64,000 bases of DNA, from contig NZ_JBMSDZ010000001.1 in the NCBI RefSeq assembly GCF_049445995.1, positions 186,001 to 250,000 of the forward strand, given 5' to 3'. The notes beneath the pieces were generated by a model that ran no database searches, was not told the origin of the DNA, and saw nothing but the letters and a program-made list of their open reading frames with translations. Every line of letters starts with the position of its first letter. The stretch's first letter is position 1. The position numbers and the translations under genes are program-made. Shown here in pieces: positions 1 to 11,033 of this stretch. This stretch comes from Dyella_A sp049445995 (lineage in GTDB: Bacteria > Pseudomonadota > Gammaproteobacteria > Xanthomonadales > Rhodanobacteraceae).

Positions 1-25
1 GTCCGGCCAGGTCACCCCACCCCGA

Positions 26-493
26 TTACCGTGGCCGATCGCGCCCGAGCGTGCCGATCGAGTGCCCCTGTTCGGCCAGGTATTCCAGCCAGCGGGTCAG
101 GAAGCCGTTCATGCGAAGCCGGTGCTGCAGCACCGTGTGGGCCGGCGGAAACGGCCCCAGCACCTGCCACAGGTGGCGCCCTGGATGGCAGTGCAGCGCC
201 TCCGCCACGTGGGCATCGGTATACACGCGCAACTGCGCCGAGGGCGTGCGCAGGCCGGTCTGCTCGTCGAGCAGGTCGTAAGTCAGTTCGAGTTCGAGCG
301 TGTACGGGTGGCGCTCCTGCACCTGCAGATGCACGTCCAGCCCGTCGTCCACGCTGGAGACGTAGCGGCCCGGCGACAGCGCCTGCGGCGCGAACAGTCG
401 CACCAGCCGATGATAGTTCTCGGCATACAGCCCCATCAGGAACTCGAAGCGTCCCGGCAGCAGGGCGGTGCGGCGATCCAGTACGGCACTCAT
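26..493 (-). CDS. DUF1249 family protein (YqiB-like)
   Basis: A 155-residue soluble protein matching the DUF1249 family (E. coli YqiB), whose biochemical role is not established. It has the family's usual length and a Leu/Tyr/His-rich, mixed alpha/beta character with no signal peptide or membrane segment. It starts with ATG 21 bases after the ppsR stop on the same strand, so the two are probably co-transcribed. Family assignment is by recognition of the sequence; no catalytic motif is visible. Nothing is supportable in bases 1-25. Confidence 0.8.
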   Translation of the reverse strand: MSAVLDRRTALLPGRFEFLMGLYAENYHRLVRLFAPQALSPGRYVSSVDDGLDVHLQVQERHPYTLELELTYDLLDEQTGLRTPSAQLRVYTDAHVAEALHCHPGRHLWQVLGPFPPAHTVLQHRLRMNGFLTRWLEYLAEQGHSIGTLGRDRPR

Positions 494-514
494 GCGGTCA
501 AGCGACTCCGATGA

Positions 515-1330
515 TCAGAACATGGTGCGCTCGATCCCGAAGCGCTCGAAGATCTTGCTGGCGATCTCCTCGATCGACACGTGCGTGGTGTTGAGGCTTG
601 GAATGCCCTCGCGACGCATCAGTTTGTCCGCCTGCGCCAGTTCCCACCGGCACTGCTCGATGGTGGCATAGCGGCTGTTGGCGCGCCGCTGCTCGCGGAT
701 CTGCGCCAGGCGCAGCGGGTCGATCGTGAGGCCGAACAGGCGATCCTTGTAGGGGCGAAGCCTGGCCGGCAGTTCCAGCTTGTCCAGGTCGTCGTCCGTG
801 AGCGGATAGTTGGCGGCGCTGACTCCGTAATGCAAGGCCATGTACAGGCAGGTCGGCGTCTTGCCCGAGCGCGACACGCCGATCAGGATCAGGTCGGCCT
901 GGGCGTAATCGACATCGAGGCCGTCATCGTGCGAGAGGGTATAGTTGGTGGCGTTGATGCGCGCCTCGTACTTGTCGAAATCCACCAGACCGTGCGAGCG
1001 GTTCACCGCACCGGAGCGCTTGGCGCCCAGTTCGCCTTCCAGCGGGCCGATGAACGGCGCGAACACGTCCAGCATCAACGCGCCGCTGGTCGCCACGATA
1101 TCGCACAGGGTGCGGTCGGCCATGGTGTTGACCACGATCGGCCGGTCGCCGGTCTGCGCATAGCGCGTCTTGATGCGCAGGGCGGCCGCCTCGGCCTTTT
1201 TCGCATCGTCCACGAACGGCAGGCGATGCTTGTCGAACTCCATCCCCTCGAACTGCGCCAGGATGCTGTTGCCGATCGTCTCGGCGGTAATACCAGTGGA
1301 GTCGGAGATGAAAAAAACGGTTCGCTGCAT
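515..1330 (-). CDS. ppsR: PEP synthetase regulatory protein (bifunctional kinase/pyrophosphorylase)
   Basis: A 271-residue DUF299-family enzyme. In this family PpsR inactivates PEP synthase by ADP-dependent threonine phosphorylation and reactivates it by phosphate-dependent dephosphorylation. The N-terminus FFISDSTGITAETIG is typical, and a P-loop-like GVSRSGKTPT lies near residue 150. It is divergent from ppsA, its expected substrate, across about 240 bases, which supports the assignment and suggests joint control. The start ATG is followed directly by the family N-terminus. Confidence 0.95.
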   Translation of the reverse strand: MQRTVFFISDSTGITAETIGNSILAQFEGMEFDKHRLPFVDDAKKAEAAALRIKTRYAQTGDRPIVVNTMADRTLCDIVATSGALMLDVFAPFIGPLEGELGAKRSGAVNRSHGLVDFDKYEARINATNYTLSHDDGLDVDYAQADLILIGVSRSGKTPTCLYMALHYGVSAANYPLTDDDLDKLELPARLRPYKDRLFGLTIDPLRLAQIREQRRANSRYATIEQCRWELAQADKLMRREGIPSLNTTHVSIEEIASKIFERFGIERTMF

Positions 1331-1388
1331 GGGTCGGTTCCGACGCGGTGGATGGTGTCCCGGTCACCTTAGCGCAAGCGCGGTTTGC

Positions 1389-1416
1389 CCTGTTGGCTTG
1401 AGCCTGTTGGCTTGAG
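1389..1416. repeat. 14-bp tandem duplication in the ppsR/ppsA intergenic region
   Basis: The unit CCTGTTGGCTTGAG occurs twice head to tail, exactly, between the divergent ppsR and ppsA genes. It could be a slippage scar or paired protein-binding sites. No further copy is seen in the interval. Confidence 0.7.
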
Positions 1417-1570
1417 CTTCGGCTGACTGGTATGCAGGTGGCGCGGCAACGGATTGCATTGGTCTTCTTGTGCCGTGCACCAATCCCGGCGGACAATACC
1501 AGTTCTTTGTGGCGCGCTTTTGCGGCGGCCGCACCGCCCCACCCACTCTAGTGCTCCCGGGAGATTCCCC

Positions 1571-3943
<2,373 letters not shown>

Positions 3944-3976
3944 GCGCACCCGGTCGACGCGTCCCGGCGATGGCGA

Positions 3977-4002
3977 AAAGGCGGAGGCAACTCCGCCTTT
4001 TT
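3977..4002 (+). terminator. rho-independent terminator after ppsA
   Basis: AAAAGGCGGAG, a four-base loop and CTCCGCCTTTTT form a GC stem followed by a T run, 33 bases after the ppsA stop. This closes the ppsA transcript before the TetR gene. Confidence 0.9.
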
Positions 4003-4188
4003 CGTGTGGTGCATGCCGACGTCGTGCGCTGCAGCTTGCCGCGCTCTCCCATCGCCACTAGCGTCGTACAGGTGTTTGAAGCGTCCACCGGGCGCAAGAC
4101 AGCCCGTCACCGGGCGACCATCGGCACGCACCTGGCATGCGACGTTCATCTGCCGAGGTTCATCGGCGACATTTATCGGGAAGAAGCG

Positions 4189-4977
4189 ATGCGCAGCACC
4201 ACCGGGGGAGCACAGGCAGTTGACACGCGCAGTCGCCTGCTGCAGGCAGCCGAGCTGTTGTTCATCGAACGGGGCTACGAAGCGCTCTCGCTGCGCCAGG
4301 TCACCGCGCGTGCGGGCGCCAATCTCGCTGCAGTGAACTATCACTTCGGTAGCAAGGACGCGATGCTCAAGGAGCTGCTGTCGCACCGGCTCGATCGACT
4401 CAACGAAGAGCGCCTGCGCCTGCTCGATGCCTGCGAGGCCGGTGACAGTGTGCCGGACTGCGTGGCGATCCTCGGCGTGCTGTTCGTGCCGGCGCTGCAA
4501 CTGGGGCGCGACCCGGCCGGTGGTCCTGCCTTCCTGCGCCTGCTCGGCCGCGTCTACAGCGACGCCTCGCCCTTCATCCGCGACCATCTGCAGCAGCACT
4601 ACCGGCCGATCTTCGGTCGATTCTTCGAGGCCTTCGCACGCGCGTTGCCGCAGCTGCCGCGCAGCGAACTGGGCCTGCGCCTGCACTTCGCGCTCAAGTC
4701 GCTGTCCGGCGTGCTCGCTGCCGACGACATGGGCGAGCTGGTGGCGGAACTGAGCATGGGCCAGGACATCAGCGATGCCGAACTGCTGGCGCGCCTGGTC
4801 GCCCTGGTTTCGCCCGCTCTCACCGCTCCGCTCGGCACGCCGCGTCAGATTGCCGTGATCGACCGCCTGATCCAGCTGAGCCACCGCGCCGCCGGTGCCG
4901 GGGCGCCGGCCTGCAGCCTGCAGGCGACCGCAGGCGCAACGCCAACCGTGCTCTCGGGCTCCTCGTTCATGCCATGA
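4189..4977 (+). CDS. TetR family transcriptional regulator, PsrA-like
   Basis: A 262-residue regulator. The frame extends far upstream, but the TetR domain begins at the ATG at 4189, preceded by a GGGAAGAAG ribosome-binding region. The helix-turn-helix spans about residues 12-60, with the very conserved NLAAVNYHFGSKDAMLKEL segment also found in PsrA-type regulators of fatty acid metabolism. The C-terminal ligand domain is longer than in small TetR proteins. It stands alone between ppsA and the convergent htpG, only 7 bases from the htpG stop. The effector and targets cannot be read from sequence. Confidence 0.85.
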   Translation: MRSTTGGAQAVDTRSRLLQAAELLFIERGYEALSLRQVTARAGANLAAVNYHFGSKDAMLKELLSHRLDRLNEERLRLLDACEAGDSVPDCVAILGVLFVPALQLGRDPAGGPAFLRLLGRVYSDASPFIRDHLQQHYRPIFGRFFEAFARALPQLPRSELGLRLHFALKSLSGVLAADDMGELVAELSMGQDISDAELLARLVALVSPALTAPLGTPRQIAVIDRLIQLSHRAAGAGAPACSLQATAGATPTVLSGSSFMP

Positions 4978-4984
4978 CGGGCAA

Positions 4985-6853
4985 TCAGCCGAGCAGCACG
5001 CGGTTCATGCGCTGCACGAACGCGGCCGGATCGGGAAGCTGCGCGCCGGCGGCGATCTCGGCCTGTTCCAGCAGCAATGTCGCCAGGTCGCGTGCTCTGG
5101 TCTCGTCCGCCTCGGCCTCGACCCGCTTGAGTAGCGCATGGGCCGGGTTGATCTCCAGCGTAGGCTTGGACTCCGGCATGGCCTGGCCAGCTTCACGCAG
5201 CAAGCGGGCGAGGTGCGGGGCCATCTCGTAGTCGCTCAGGGCGAGGCACGACGGAGAATCGGTGAGGCGGGCAGATACCTTCACTTCTCCCACGCGGTCG
5301 CCCAGCAGCTCCTTGAGCTTTTTCAGCAGCGGCTCGGCGGCCCGGGCGGCCTCTTCCTGTTTCTGCTTGTCGGCCTCGTCCAGCGGCACGTCGCCCTTGG
5401 CCACGCTCTTGAGCTTCTTGCCCTCGTACTCGCTCAGGTAGCCGATCATCCACTCGTCGATGCGGTCGGACATCAGCAGCACTTCGATGCCCTTGGCCTT
5501 GAACGCCTCCAGCTGCGGGCTGCCGGCGGCGGCCGCATAGCTGTCGGCGGTGATGTACCAGATGGCGTCCTGGCCCACCGCCATGCGGCCGATGTAGTCG
5601 TCCAGCGAGACGTTCTGTGCGGCGCTCTCGCCCTTGGTGCTGGCAAAGCGCAGCAGCCTGGCAATGCGTTCGCGGTTGGCGGTGTCCTCGGCGATGCCTT
5701 CCTTGAGCGTGTTGCCGAAGGCCTTGTGGAAGGTGGCGAATTTTTCCGGCTCCTCGCGGGCCAGTTTCTCGATCAGGTCGAGCACGCGCTTTACGCAGGC
5801 GCCCTTGATGCGATCGAGCTGGCGGTTCTGCTGCAGGATCTCGCGGCTGACGTTGAGCGGCAGGTCGTCGGCATCGACCACGCCGCGCACGAAGCGCAGG
5901 TAGTTCGGCAGCAGCTCCTCGGCCGCATCCATGATGAAGACGCGCTTGATGTAGAGCTTGAGCCCCTTGCGTTCGTCGCGTCCGCCCATCATCAGGTCGA
6001 ACGGCGGCTGCGACGGCAGGTACAGCAGCGTGGTGAAGCTCTGGCTGCCTTCGACGCGGTTGTGCGTCCATGTCAGCGCGTCGTTGAAGTCGTGGCCCAG
6101 CGACTTGTAGAAGCCCTGGTAGTCCTCGTCGGAGATCCCGGCCTTGGGCTTGGTCCACAGTGCGGAGGCGGCGTTGACGGTCTCGAACTCGTCGGTGGGC
6201 TTGCCGTCCTTCTCCACCGGGGTGCGGATCGGGAAGGCCACGTGGTCGGAGTATTTGCGGATCAGCGACTTGAGCTGCCAGCCCTTGAGGAACTCGTCCT
6301 CGTCGGCCTTCAGGTGCAAGGTCACCGCGGTGCCGCGCTGCGGCACGTCAACCGACTCCAGCGAGTACTCGCCCTTGCCGTCACTCTCCCACTTCACGCC
6401 TTCGCTTTCCGGGGCGCCGGCGCGGCGGGTGATCACGGTGACCCTGTCGGCCACCACGAAGGCGGAATAGAAGCCCACGCCGAACTGGCCGATCAGCCGC
6501 GCATCGGCCTTCTGCTCGCCGCTCATCGCTTCCAGGAAGCGCCTGGTGCCGGAGCTGGCGATGGTGCCGATGTTGGCCACCACCTCGTCGCGGCTCATGC
6601 CGATGCCGTTGTCGCGCACGGTGATGGTGCGGGCTGCCTCGTCCCAGCTCACGTCGATGTGCAGTTCGCCGTCGCCGGCCAGCAGCTCGGGGTGGGCGAT
6701 GGACTCGAAGCGCAGCTTGTCGCAGGCGTCGGAGGCGTTGGAGATCAGCTCGCGCAGGAAGATCTCCTTGTGCGAGTAGAGCGAGTGCGTGACCAGGTGC
6801 AAAACCTGGGCGACTTCGGCTTCGAACTTGCGGGTTTCGGCGGGTGCGTTCAT
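4985..6853 (-). CDS. htpG: molecular chaperone HtpG (Hsp90)
   Basis: Cytosolic ATP-dependent chaperone of the Hsp90 family, 622 residues from the chosen ATG. The frame also has an upstream TTG at 6871, but AAGGA sits nine bases before the ATG at 6853, which begins MNAPAETRKFEAEVAQ. The N-terminal GHKL ATPase carries ELISNASDACDKLR (E and N boxes), DNGIGMSRDE, GTIASSGT and GQFGVGFYSAF. Middle and C-terminal domains follow and the length is normal. No heat-shock promoter was resolved. Confidence 0.97.
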   Translation of the reverse strand: MNAPAETRKFEAEVAQVLHLVTHSLYSHKEIFLRELISNASDACDKLRFESIAHPELLAGDGELHIDVSWDEAARTITVRDNGIGMSRDEVVANIGTIASSGTRRFLEAMSGEQKADARLIGQFGVGFYSAFVVADRVTVITRRAGAPESEGVKWESDGKGEYSLESVDVPQRGTAVTLHLKADEDEFLKGWQLKSLIRKYSDHVAFPIRTPVEKDGKPTDEFETVNAASALWTKPKAGISDEDYQGFYKSLGHDFNDALTWTHNRVEGSQSFTTLLYLPSQPPFDLMMGGRDERKGLKLYIKRVFIMDAAEELLPNYLRFVRGVVDADDLPLNVSREILQQNRQLDRIKGACVKRVLDLIEKLAREEPEKFATFHKAFGNTLKEGIAEDTANRERIARLLRFASTKGESAAQNVSLDDYIGRMAVGQDAIWYITADSYAAAAGSPQLEAFKAKGIEVLLMSDRIDEWMIGYLSEYEGKKLKSVAKGDVPLDEADKQKQEEAARAAEPLLKKLKELLGDRVGEVKVSARLTDSPSCLALSDYEMAPHLARLLREAGQAMPESKPTLEINPAHALLKRVEAEADETRARDLATLLLEQAEIAAGAQLPDPAAFVQRMNRVLLG

Positions 6854-6897
6854 GCGTGGTGGTTCCTTCAAATCTTGCGTAGGGTCTGGAATTTCTT

Positions 6898-7001
6898 TGC
6901 CGTCATTCTCGCGAAAGCGGGGCTTTCAACAGACGAACGTCTGGTCATCCATCCTTGTCCGGAGAGCAAAGTGGATTCCCGCTTTCGCGGGAATGACGGC
7001 C
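6898..7001. repeat. palindromic intergenic repeat pair (GGGAATGACGG type)
   Basis: Two inverted arms flank about 45 bases: CGTCATTCTCGCGAAAGCGG on the left and ATTCCCGCTTTCGCGGGAAT plus GACGG on the right. Similar units occur at 15699-15725 and, in diverged form, at 56271-56368. This is a dispersed REP-like element. The unit orientation suggests a twin (BIME-type) arrangement. Confidence 0.75.
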
Positions 7002-7056
7002 CCATGGAATCAGAGGCACGCTCAGAGGCTGAGAAAAATTCGACCACCGTAGCGAG

Positions 7057-7170
7057 AGCGCCGCCAAGCGTTCGTGACAAGGTGCGTTGGGCGCCCATCC
7101 GGGGAGTTTGGTGAGCCAAATGACCCGGATGGGCGCCCAGCGCGCCGCCGGCACGGGCGTTTGGCGGCGG
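7057..7170. repeat. large nested inverted repeat (cruciform) downstream of htpX
   Basis: A perfect 15-bp stem (7088-7102 with 7125-7139, sequence TGGGCGCCCATCCGG) encloses a second hairpin, TTTGG-tgag-CCAAA. An imperfect outer stem pairs CGCCGCCAAGCG near 7059 with CGTTTGGCGGCG near 7159. A T run follows at about 7187. With the preceding repeat it fills the 372-base gap between htpG and htpX. No gene is seen in that gap. Confidence 0.7.
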
Positions 7171-7225
7171 TCGCAGTAGGCGGGCGATTTTTTCACAGCC
7201 TCTCAGCCCAGCGCACCGATGGGGT

Positions 7226-8119
7226 TCAACCGGACGACTGCAGCGCCGCGATGCGCTCGTCCAGCGGCGGGTGGCTCATGAACAGCCGGGCAAAGCCGGC
7301 GCCGAGCGGGCTGGAGATGCCGAACGCGGCGATGGTCCTGGGCAGGGTGTTCTCGCCGTGATTGGCCTTGAGGCGTTCCAGCGCGGAGATCATCGCGCCG
7401 CGGCCGGCGAAGCGGGCGCCCGCGGCGTCGGCGCGGAACTCGCGCCAGCGCGAGAAGGCCGCCACGATCATCGAAGCGAACAGGCCGAACACCACCTGCA
7501 GCACCATCACCGAGACGAAATAGCCGATGCCGGTGCCGCTGTCGCGGCTGTCGCGGCCGCCGGAAAGCCAGCTGTCCACCACCCGCCCGACGATACGCGA
7601 GGCGACGATCACCAGCGTGTTGAGCACGCCCTGAATCAGGGTGAGGGTGACCATGTCGCCGTTGGCGACGTGGCCGATCTCGTGGCCGAGCACGGCGCTG
7701 ACCTGCTCGCGGTCCATCTGCTGCAGCAGGCCCGAACTCACTGCCACCAGCGCGCTGTTCCTGCTGGCGCCGGTGGCGAAGGCATTCATTTCCGGAGCGT
7801 CGTAGATCGCCACCTCGGGCATGCCGATACCGGCGGCCTGCGCGTGGCGGCGCACCGTGTCGAGCAACCAACGCTCGGTGTCGTTGCTCGGCTGCTCGAT
7901 CACCCGGGCGCCGGTGCTGCGCTTGGCGATCCACTTGGACATGGCCAGCGAGATGAAGGCGCCGCCCATGCCGAACACGGCGGCAAACACCAGCAGCCCG
8001 CCCATGCCGCCGTAGCCGCGGGAGGCCGCCCACTGGTCGATGCCGAGCACGCGGCAGACGATGCTCAGCAGCAGCAGAACGGCGATATTGGTAGCGAGGA
8101 ACAGGACGATGCGACGCAT
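7226..8119 (-). CDS. htpX: membrane zinc metalloprotease HtpX
   Basis: M48-family inner-membrane protease for quality control of membrane proteins. The canonical N-terminus MRRIVLFLATNIAVLLL is the first transmembrane helix, so I choose the ATG at 8119; an in-frame ATG at 8140 adds seven residues and lacks a ribosome-binding site. A second helix lies near residues 35-57. The zinc motif HEIGH is near residue 140, two further membrane segments follow, and EFRADAAGA supplies the third ligand Glu. Length 297 is normal. No gene is interrupted. Confidence 0.95.
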   Translation of the reverse strand: MRRIVLFLATNIAVLLLLSIVCRVLGIDQWAASRGYGGMGGLLVFAAVFGMGGAFISLAMSKWIAKRSTGARVIEQPSNDTERWLLDTVRRHAQAAGIGMPEVAIYDAPEMNAFATGASRNSALVAVSSGLLQQMDREQVSAVLGHEIGHVANGDMVTLTLIQGVLNTLVIVASRIVGRVVDSWLSGGRDSRDSGTGIGYFVSVMVLQVVFGLFASMIVAAFSRWREFRADAAGARFAGRGAMISALERLKANHGENTLPRTIAAFGISSPLGAGFARLFMSHPPLDERIAALQSSG

Positions 8120-8245
8120 GGCTGGCTCTCTGGCAGTCATGAAAGGGGATGAAACACGGCGGGCGCCGTCTCCCGCTATTCGGGGCGCAGGCGGGCGGTT
8201 TCAAGGGCTTGCCGGCACACGCCGCAGGCCGCTTAGAATGCCGCG

Positions 8246-9112
8246 ATGACCTACCGCGGCCGCTTCGCCCCCTCGCCCACCGGATCGCTGCACTTCGGAT
8301 CGCTGGTGGCCGCCGTCGGAAGTTGGCTGTGCGCCCGCCATGCCGGCGGCCGCTGGCTGCTGCGGATGGAGGACATCGACCCGCCGCGCGAGGTGCCGGG
8401 ATCGGCCGCCAGCATCCTCGCCGCGCTGCCCGCCTTCGGCCTGGTGGCGGACGAACCGGTGCTGTTCCAGTCGCAGCGCCGGGCCGCCCATGACGCAGCC
8501 TTCGAGCAACTGCGGGCAGGCGGCCACCTGTTTGCCTGCTGGTGCAGTCGCAACGACCTGGCCGCGGCCGGTGGCCTGCATCGCGACGGGGCGTGCGTCT
8601 CGCCAGCCGATCCGCAACGCGCACCCGCCTGGCGGCTGCGCGTGCCGGACATCGAGATCGGCTTCGACGATGCGCTGCAGGGGCCGCAACGGCAGAACCT
8701 GCGCGAGACCGTGGGCGACTTCGTGATCCGCCGGGCCGACGGTCTGTATTCGTACCAGCTCGCCTGCGTGGTGGACGACGCGTACCAGGGCATCACCGAG
8801 GTGGTCCGCGGCGCCGACCTGCTCGACTCCACGCCCCGGCAGATCCATCTGCAACGCTGCCTGCGGCTGCCGACGCCGCGCTACCTGCACCTGCCACTCG
8901 TGCTCGATGCCGAGGGCCGCAAGCTGTCCAAGTCGAACCAGGCTACCGCCGTGGATCCGACCGACCCGCTGCCGTCACTGCGCTGCGCGCTGGATTTCCT
9001 CGGCGTGCCGGCCGACGCGCCCGCCGCGACGGCCGCCGAACTGCTGGCTGCAACATCGATGCGCTTCGATCCCGGACTTTTGCGGCGCCGCAGTAATGCA
9101 TGGGACGTCTGA
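8246..9112 (+). CDS. gluQ: glutamyl-Q tRNA(Asp) synthetase
   Basis: A 288-residue truncated paralogue of glutamyl-tRNA synthetase (GluQRS/YadB), which attaches glutamate to queuosine in tRNA-Asp. It keeps the class I core: the HIGH-like RFAPSPTGSLHFGSL at residues 6-20 and a KMSKS-like KLSKSNQA near residue 228. A Cys-rich segment (CWCSRND, then CV) marks the zinc site. It lacks the C-terminal anticodon-binding domain, as expected for this family. Start and end are well defined, and it is divergent from htpX. Confidence 0.93.
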   Translation: MTYRGRFAPSPTGSLHFGSLVAAVGSWLCARHAGGRWLLRMEDIDPPREVPGSAASILAALPAFGLVADEPVLFQSQRRAAHDAAFEQLRAGGHLFACWCSRNDLAAAGGLHRDGACVSPADPQRAPAWRLRVPDIEIGFDDALQGPQRQNLRETVGDFVIRRADGLYSYQLACVVDDAYQGITEVVRGADLLDSTPRQIHLQRCLRLPTPRYLHLPLVLDAEGRKLSKSNQATAVDPTDPLPSLRCALDFLGVPADAPAATAAELLAATSMRFDPGLLRRRSNAWDV

Positions 9113-9217
9113 ACGGCTATAAAGAACGGATTGCCGCCACGGCGGACATCTTCCCTTCGCGCCTGCGTGCCGTCCCGGCCGCGCAGCCCACGCCCCCCCT
9201 TCAAGGAGATCGAGAAC

Positions 9218-9958
9218 ATGACCCAACGCACCGCACTCGTCACCGGCGGCACCGGCGGCATCGGCACCGCCATCATTCGCTACCTGGCCGGCCAGGGTCA
9301 TCGGGTGACGTCGAACTACCGCGACGAGGCGAAGGCCGCGCAGTGGCGCAAGGCCATGGCAGCCGAAGGCATCGAGGTGTGCATGGTGCCGGGCGACGTG
9401 TCCGACCCGGTCTCGTGCGAGGCGATGGTCAAGGCGATCGAGGAGAAATGCGGCCCGGTCGAGATCCTGGTCAACAACGCCGGCATCACGCGCGACACCA
9501 CCTTCCACCGGATGAACTACCAGCAGTGGACGGACGTGATCAACACCAATCTCAACGCCTGCTTCAACGTCACCCGCCCGGTGATCGAAGGCATGCGCAC
9601 GCGCAAGTGGGGCCGCATCGTGCAGATTAGCTCGATCAACGGCCAGAAGGGCCAGTACGGCCAGGCCAACTACGCCGCGGCCAAGGCCGGCATGCACGGC
9701 TTCACCATCTCGCTGGCGCAGGAAAACGCCAAGTTCGGCATCACCGTCAACACCGTCTCGCCCGGCTACGTGGGCACCGACATGGTGATGGCGGTGCCGG
9801 AGGAGGTACGCGAGAAGATCGTGGCGCAGATCCCGGTGGGCCGCCTGGGCAAGCCGGAGGAAATCGCCCACGCCGTGGCCTTCTTCACCGGCGACATGGC
9901 CAGCTGGATCACCGGCGCCAACCTCGCCATCAACGGCGGGCATTACATGGGTTGGTGA
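9218..9958 (+). CDS. phbB: acetoacetyl-CoA reductase
   Basis: NADPH-dependent SDR enzyme reducing acetoacetyl-CoA to (R)-3-hydroxybutyryl-CoA, the second step of polyhydroxybutyrate synthesis. The frame opens at 9131, but the ATG at 9218 follows AAGGAG by nine bases and starts MTQRTALVTGGTGGIG. It has TGGTGGIG (cofactor), NNAGITRD, catalytic Ser in SSINGQKGQ and YxxxK in YAAAKAG. The length of 246 and the ending NGGHYMGW match PhbB closely. phaA and phaC are not in the window. FabG is the alternative, but the C-terminus argues for PhbB. Confidence 0.9.
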   Translation: MTQRTALVTGGTGGIGTAIIRYLAGQGHRVTSNYRDEAKAAQWRKAMAAEGIEVCMVPGDVSDPVSCEAMVKAIEEKCGPVEILVNNAGITRDTTFHRMNYQQWTDVINTNLNACFNVTRPVIEGMRTRKWGRIVQISSINGQKGQYGQANYAAAKAGMHGFTISLAQENAKFGITVNTVSPGYVGTDMVMAVPEEVREKIVAQIPVGRLGKPEEIAHAVAFFTGDMASWITGANLAINGGHYMGW

Positions 9959-9967
9959 CCCGCATGT

Positions 9968-10076
9968 GTAGGAGCGCACCCTGTGCGCGAATGCTTTTTG
10001 GCTTTGATGTCGATCAGGAACAAGAGCATTCGCGCACAGAGCCTGCCCTCGACTCGATCGAGGGGTGCGCTCCTAC
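9968..10076. repeat. GTAGGAGCGC palindromic repeat, expanded copy
   Basis: Left arm GTAGGAGCGCACCCTGTGCG with a 3' GAATGC extension, right arm ending GGTGCGCTCCTAC. Unlike the copies at 35998 and 45113, the right arm is interrupted by about 25 extra bases containing a small CTCGACTCGATCGAG palindrome. It lies between the convergent phbB and tcdA and may fold as a bidirectional terminator-like hairpin. Confidence 0.85.
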
Positions 10077-10864
10077 CGGTACAGCAGTTTCTCCATCACC
10101 TTGCCCACCGCCGCGAAGGCGAAGGCGCCGGTGACGTGGGCGGCGGCGCCCAGGCCGCCGCCGCAGGCGAGATTCAGTGCGTCGCCTCCCGGCGGGCGGG
10201 TGCCGCAGACGGTGCCGTCGGGCTGCGGGTACTGCACGTTCTGCAGCGAGTAGACCGCCGACACGCCGAAGTAGCGCGCGGGGCTGCGCGGAAAGTTGAA
10301 GTCCTGCCGGAGCTTCTTGCGGATCAGGCTGAACATGGCGTCGTGCTCGGTGCGCGACAGGTCGCGCACGCGGATCTGGGTGGGATCGGTGCGCCCGCCG
10401 GCCGAGCCTACCGTGACCATCGGCAGCTTGCGGCGGCGGCACCAGGCGATGGCTTCGAGCTTCACGCGGAACGCGTCGCAGGCATCCAGCACCACGTCGT
10501 AGCCGCGATCGAGCAGTTCGTCGAGCGTGGACGGCGTGAGGAACCGCTCGATCGCCTCCAGCCGCAACTGCGGGTTGATCGCATGCAGGCGCCGGGCCAT
10601 CACGCCGACCTTGGGCTTGCCGTACTCGCCGTCCAGCGCGTGCATCTGCCGGTTGGTGTTGGACACGCAGACCTCGTCCGCATCGATCAGGGTGAGCCGT
10701 CCGACCCCGCTGCGCGCCAGCGCCTCGGCCGCCCACGAGCCGACGCCGCCGACGCCGGTCACGCACACGTGCTTCCCGGCGAGCCGCGCCAGGCTGCCCA
10801 CGCCGTACAGCCGCTCGACGCCGGCGAAACGTTCGCGCAGCGCCTCCTCGCTGGCGCGGCTCAT
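10073..10864 (-). CDS. tcdA: tRNA threonylcarbamoyladenosine dehydratase
   Basis: An E1-like (ThiF/MoeB superfamily) enzyme, TcdA/CsdL, that ATP-dependently cyclises t6A37 of tRNA to ct6A. The 263-residue protein begins MSRASEEALRERFAGVERLYG and has the nucleotide-binding GVGGVGSWAAEALARSG at about residues 37-53, then DADEVCVSNTNRQ and DACDAFRVK. The start is the ATG at 10864 with GAGG ten bases upstream; an ATG nine codons earlier is possible. The stop overlaps the edge of the palindromic repeat. Confidence 0.92.
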   Translation of the reverse strand: MSRASEEALRERFAGVERLYGVGSLARLAGKHVCVTGVGGVGSWAAEALARSGVGRLTLIDADEVCVSNTNRQMHALDGEYGKPKVGVMARRLHAINPQLRLEAIERFLTPSTLDELLDRGYDVVLDACDAFRVKLEAIAWCRRRKLPMVTVGSAGGRTDPTQIRVRDLSRTEHDAMFSLIRKKLRQDFNFPRSPARYFGVSAVYSLQNVQYPQPDGTVCGTRPPGGDALNLACGGGLGAAAHVTGAFAFAAVGKVMEKLLYR

Positions 10865-11033
10865 GACCGCAGCCTCACGGTCGAGGGGCATGCAAACGGG
10901 CACGACATGCGGACAGCTCCGGCGGACAGAGCCGCGCATTGTAGGACGACACACTCGCACGCGGCCTGGCCGATGGAAAGCGGCCCCTGCTCGGCTATGC
11001 TGCCCACCACCTTTTCGACAGGAATCCTGGCCC

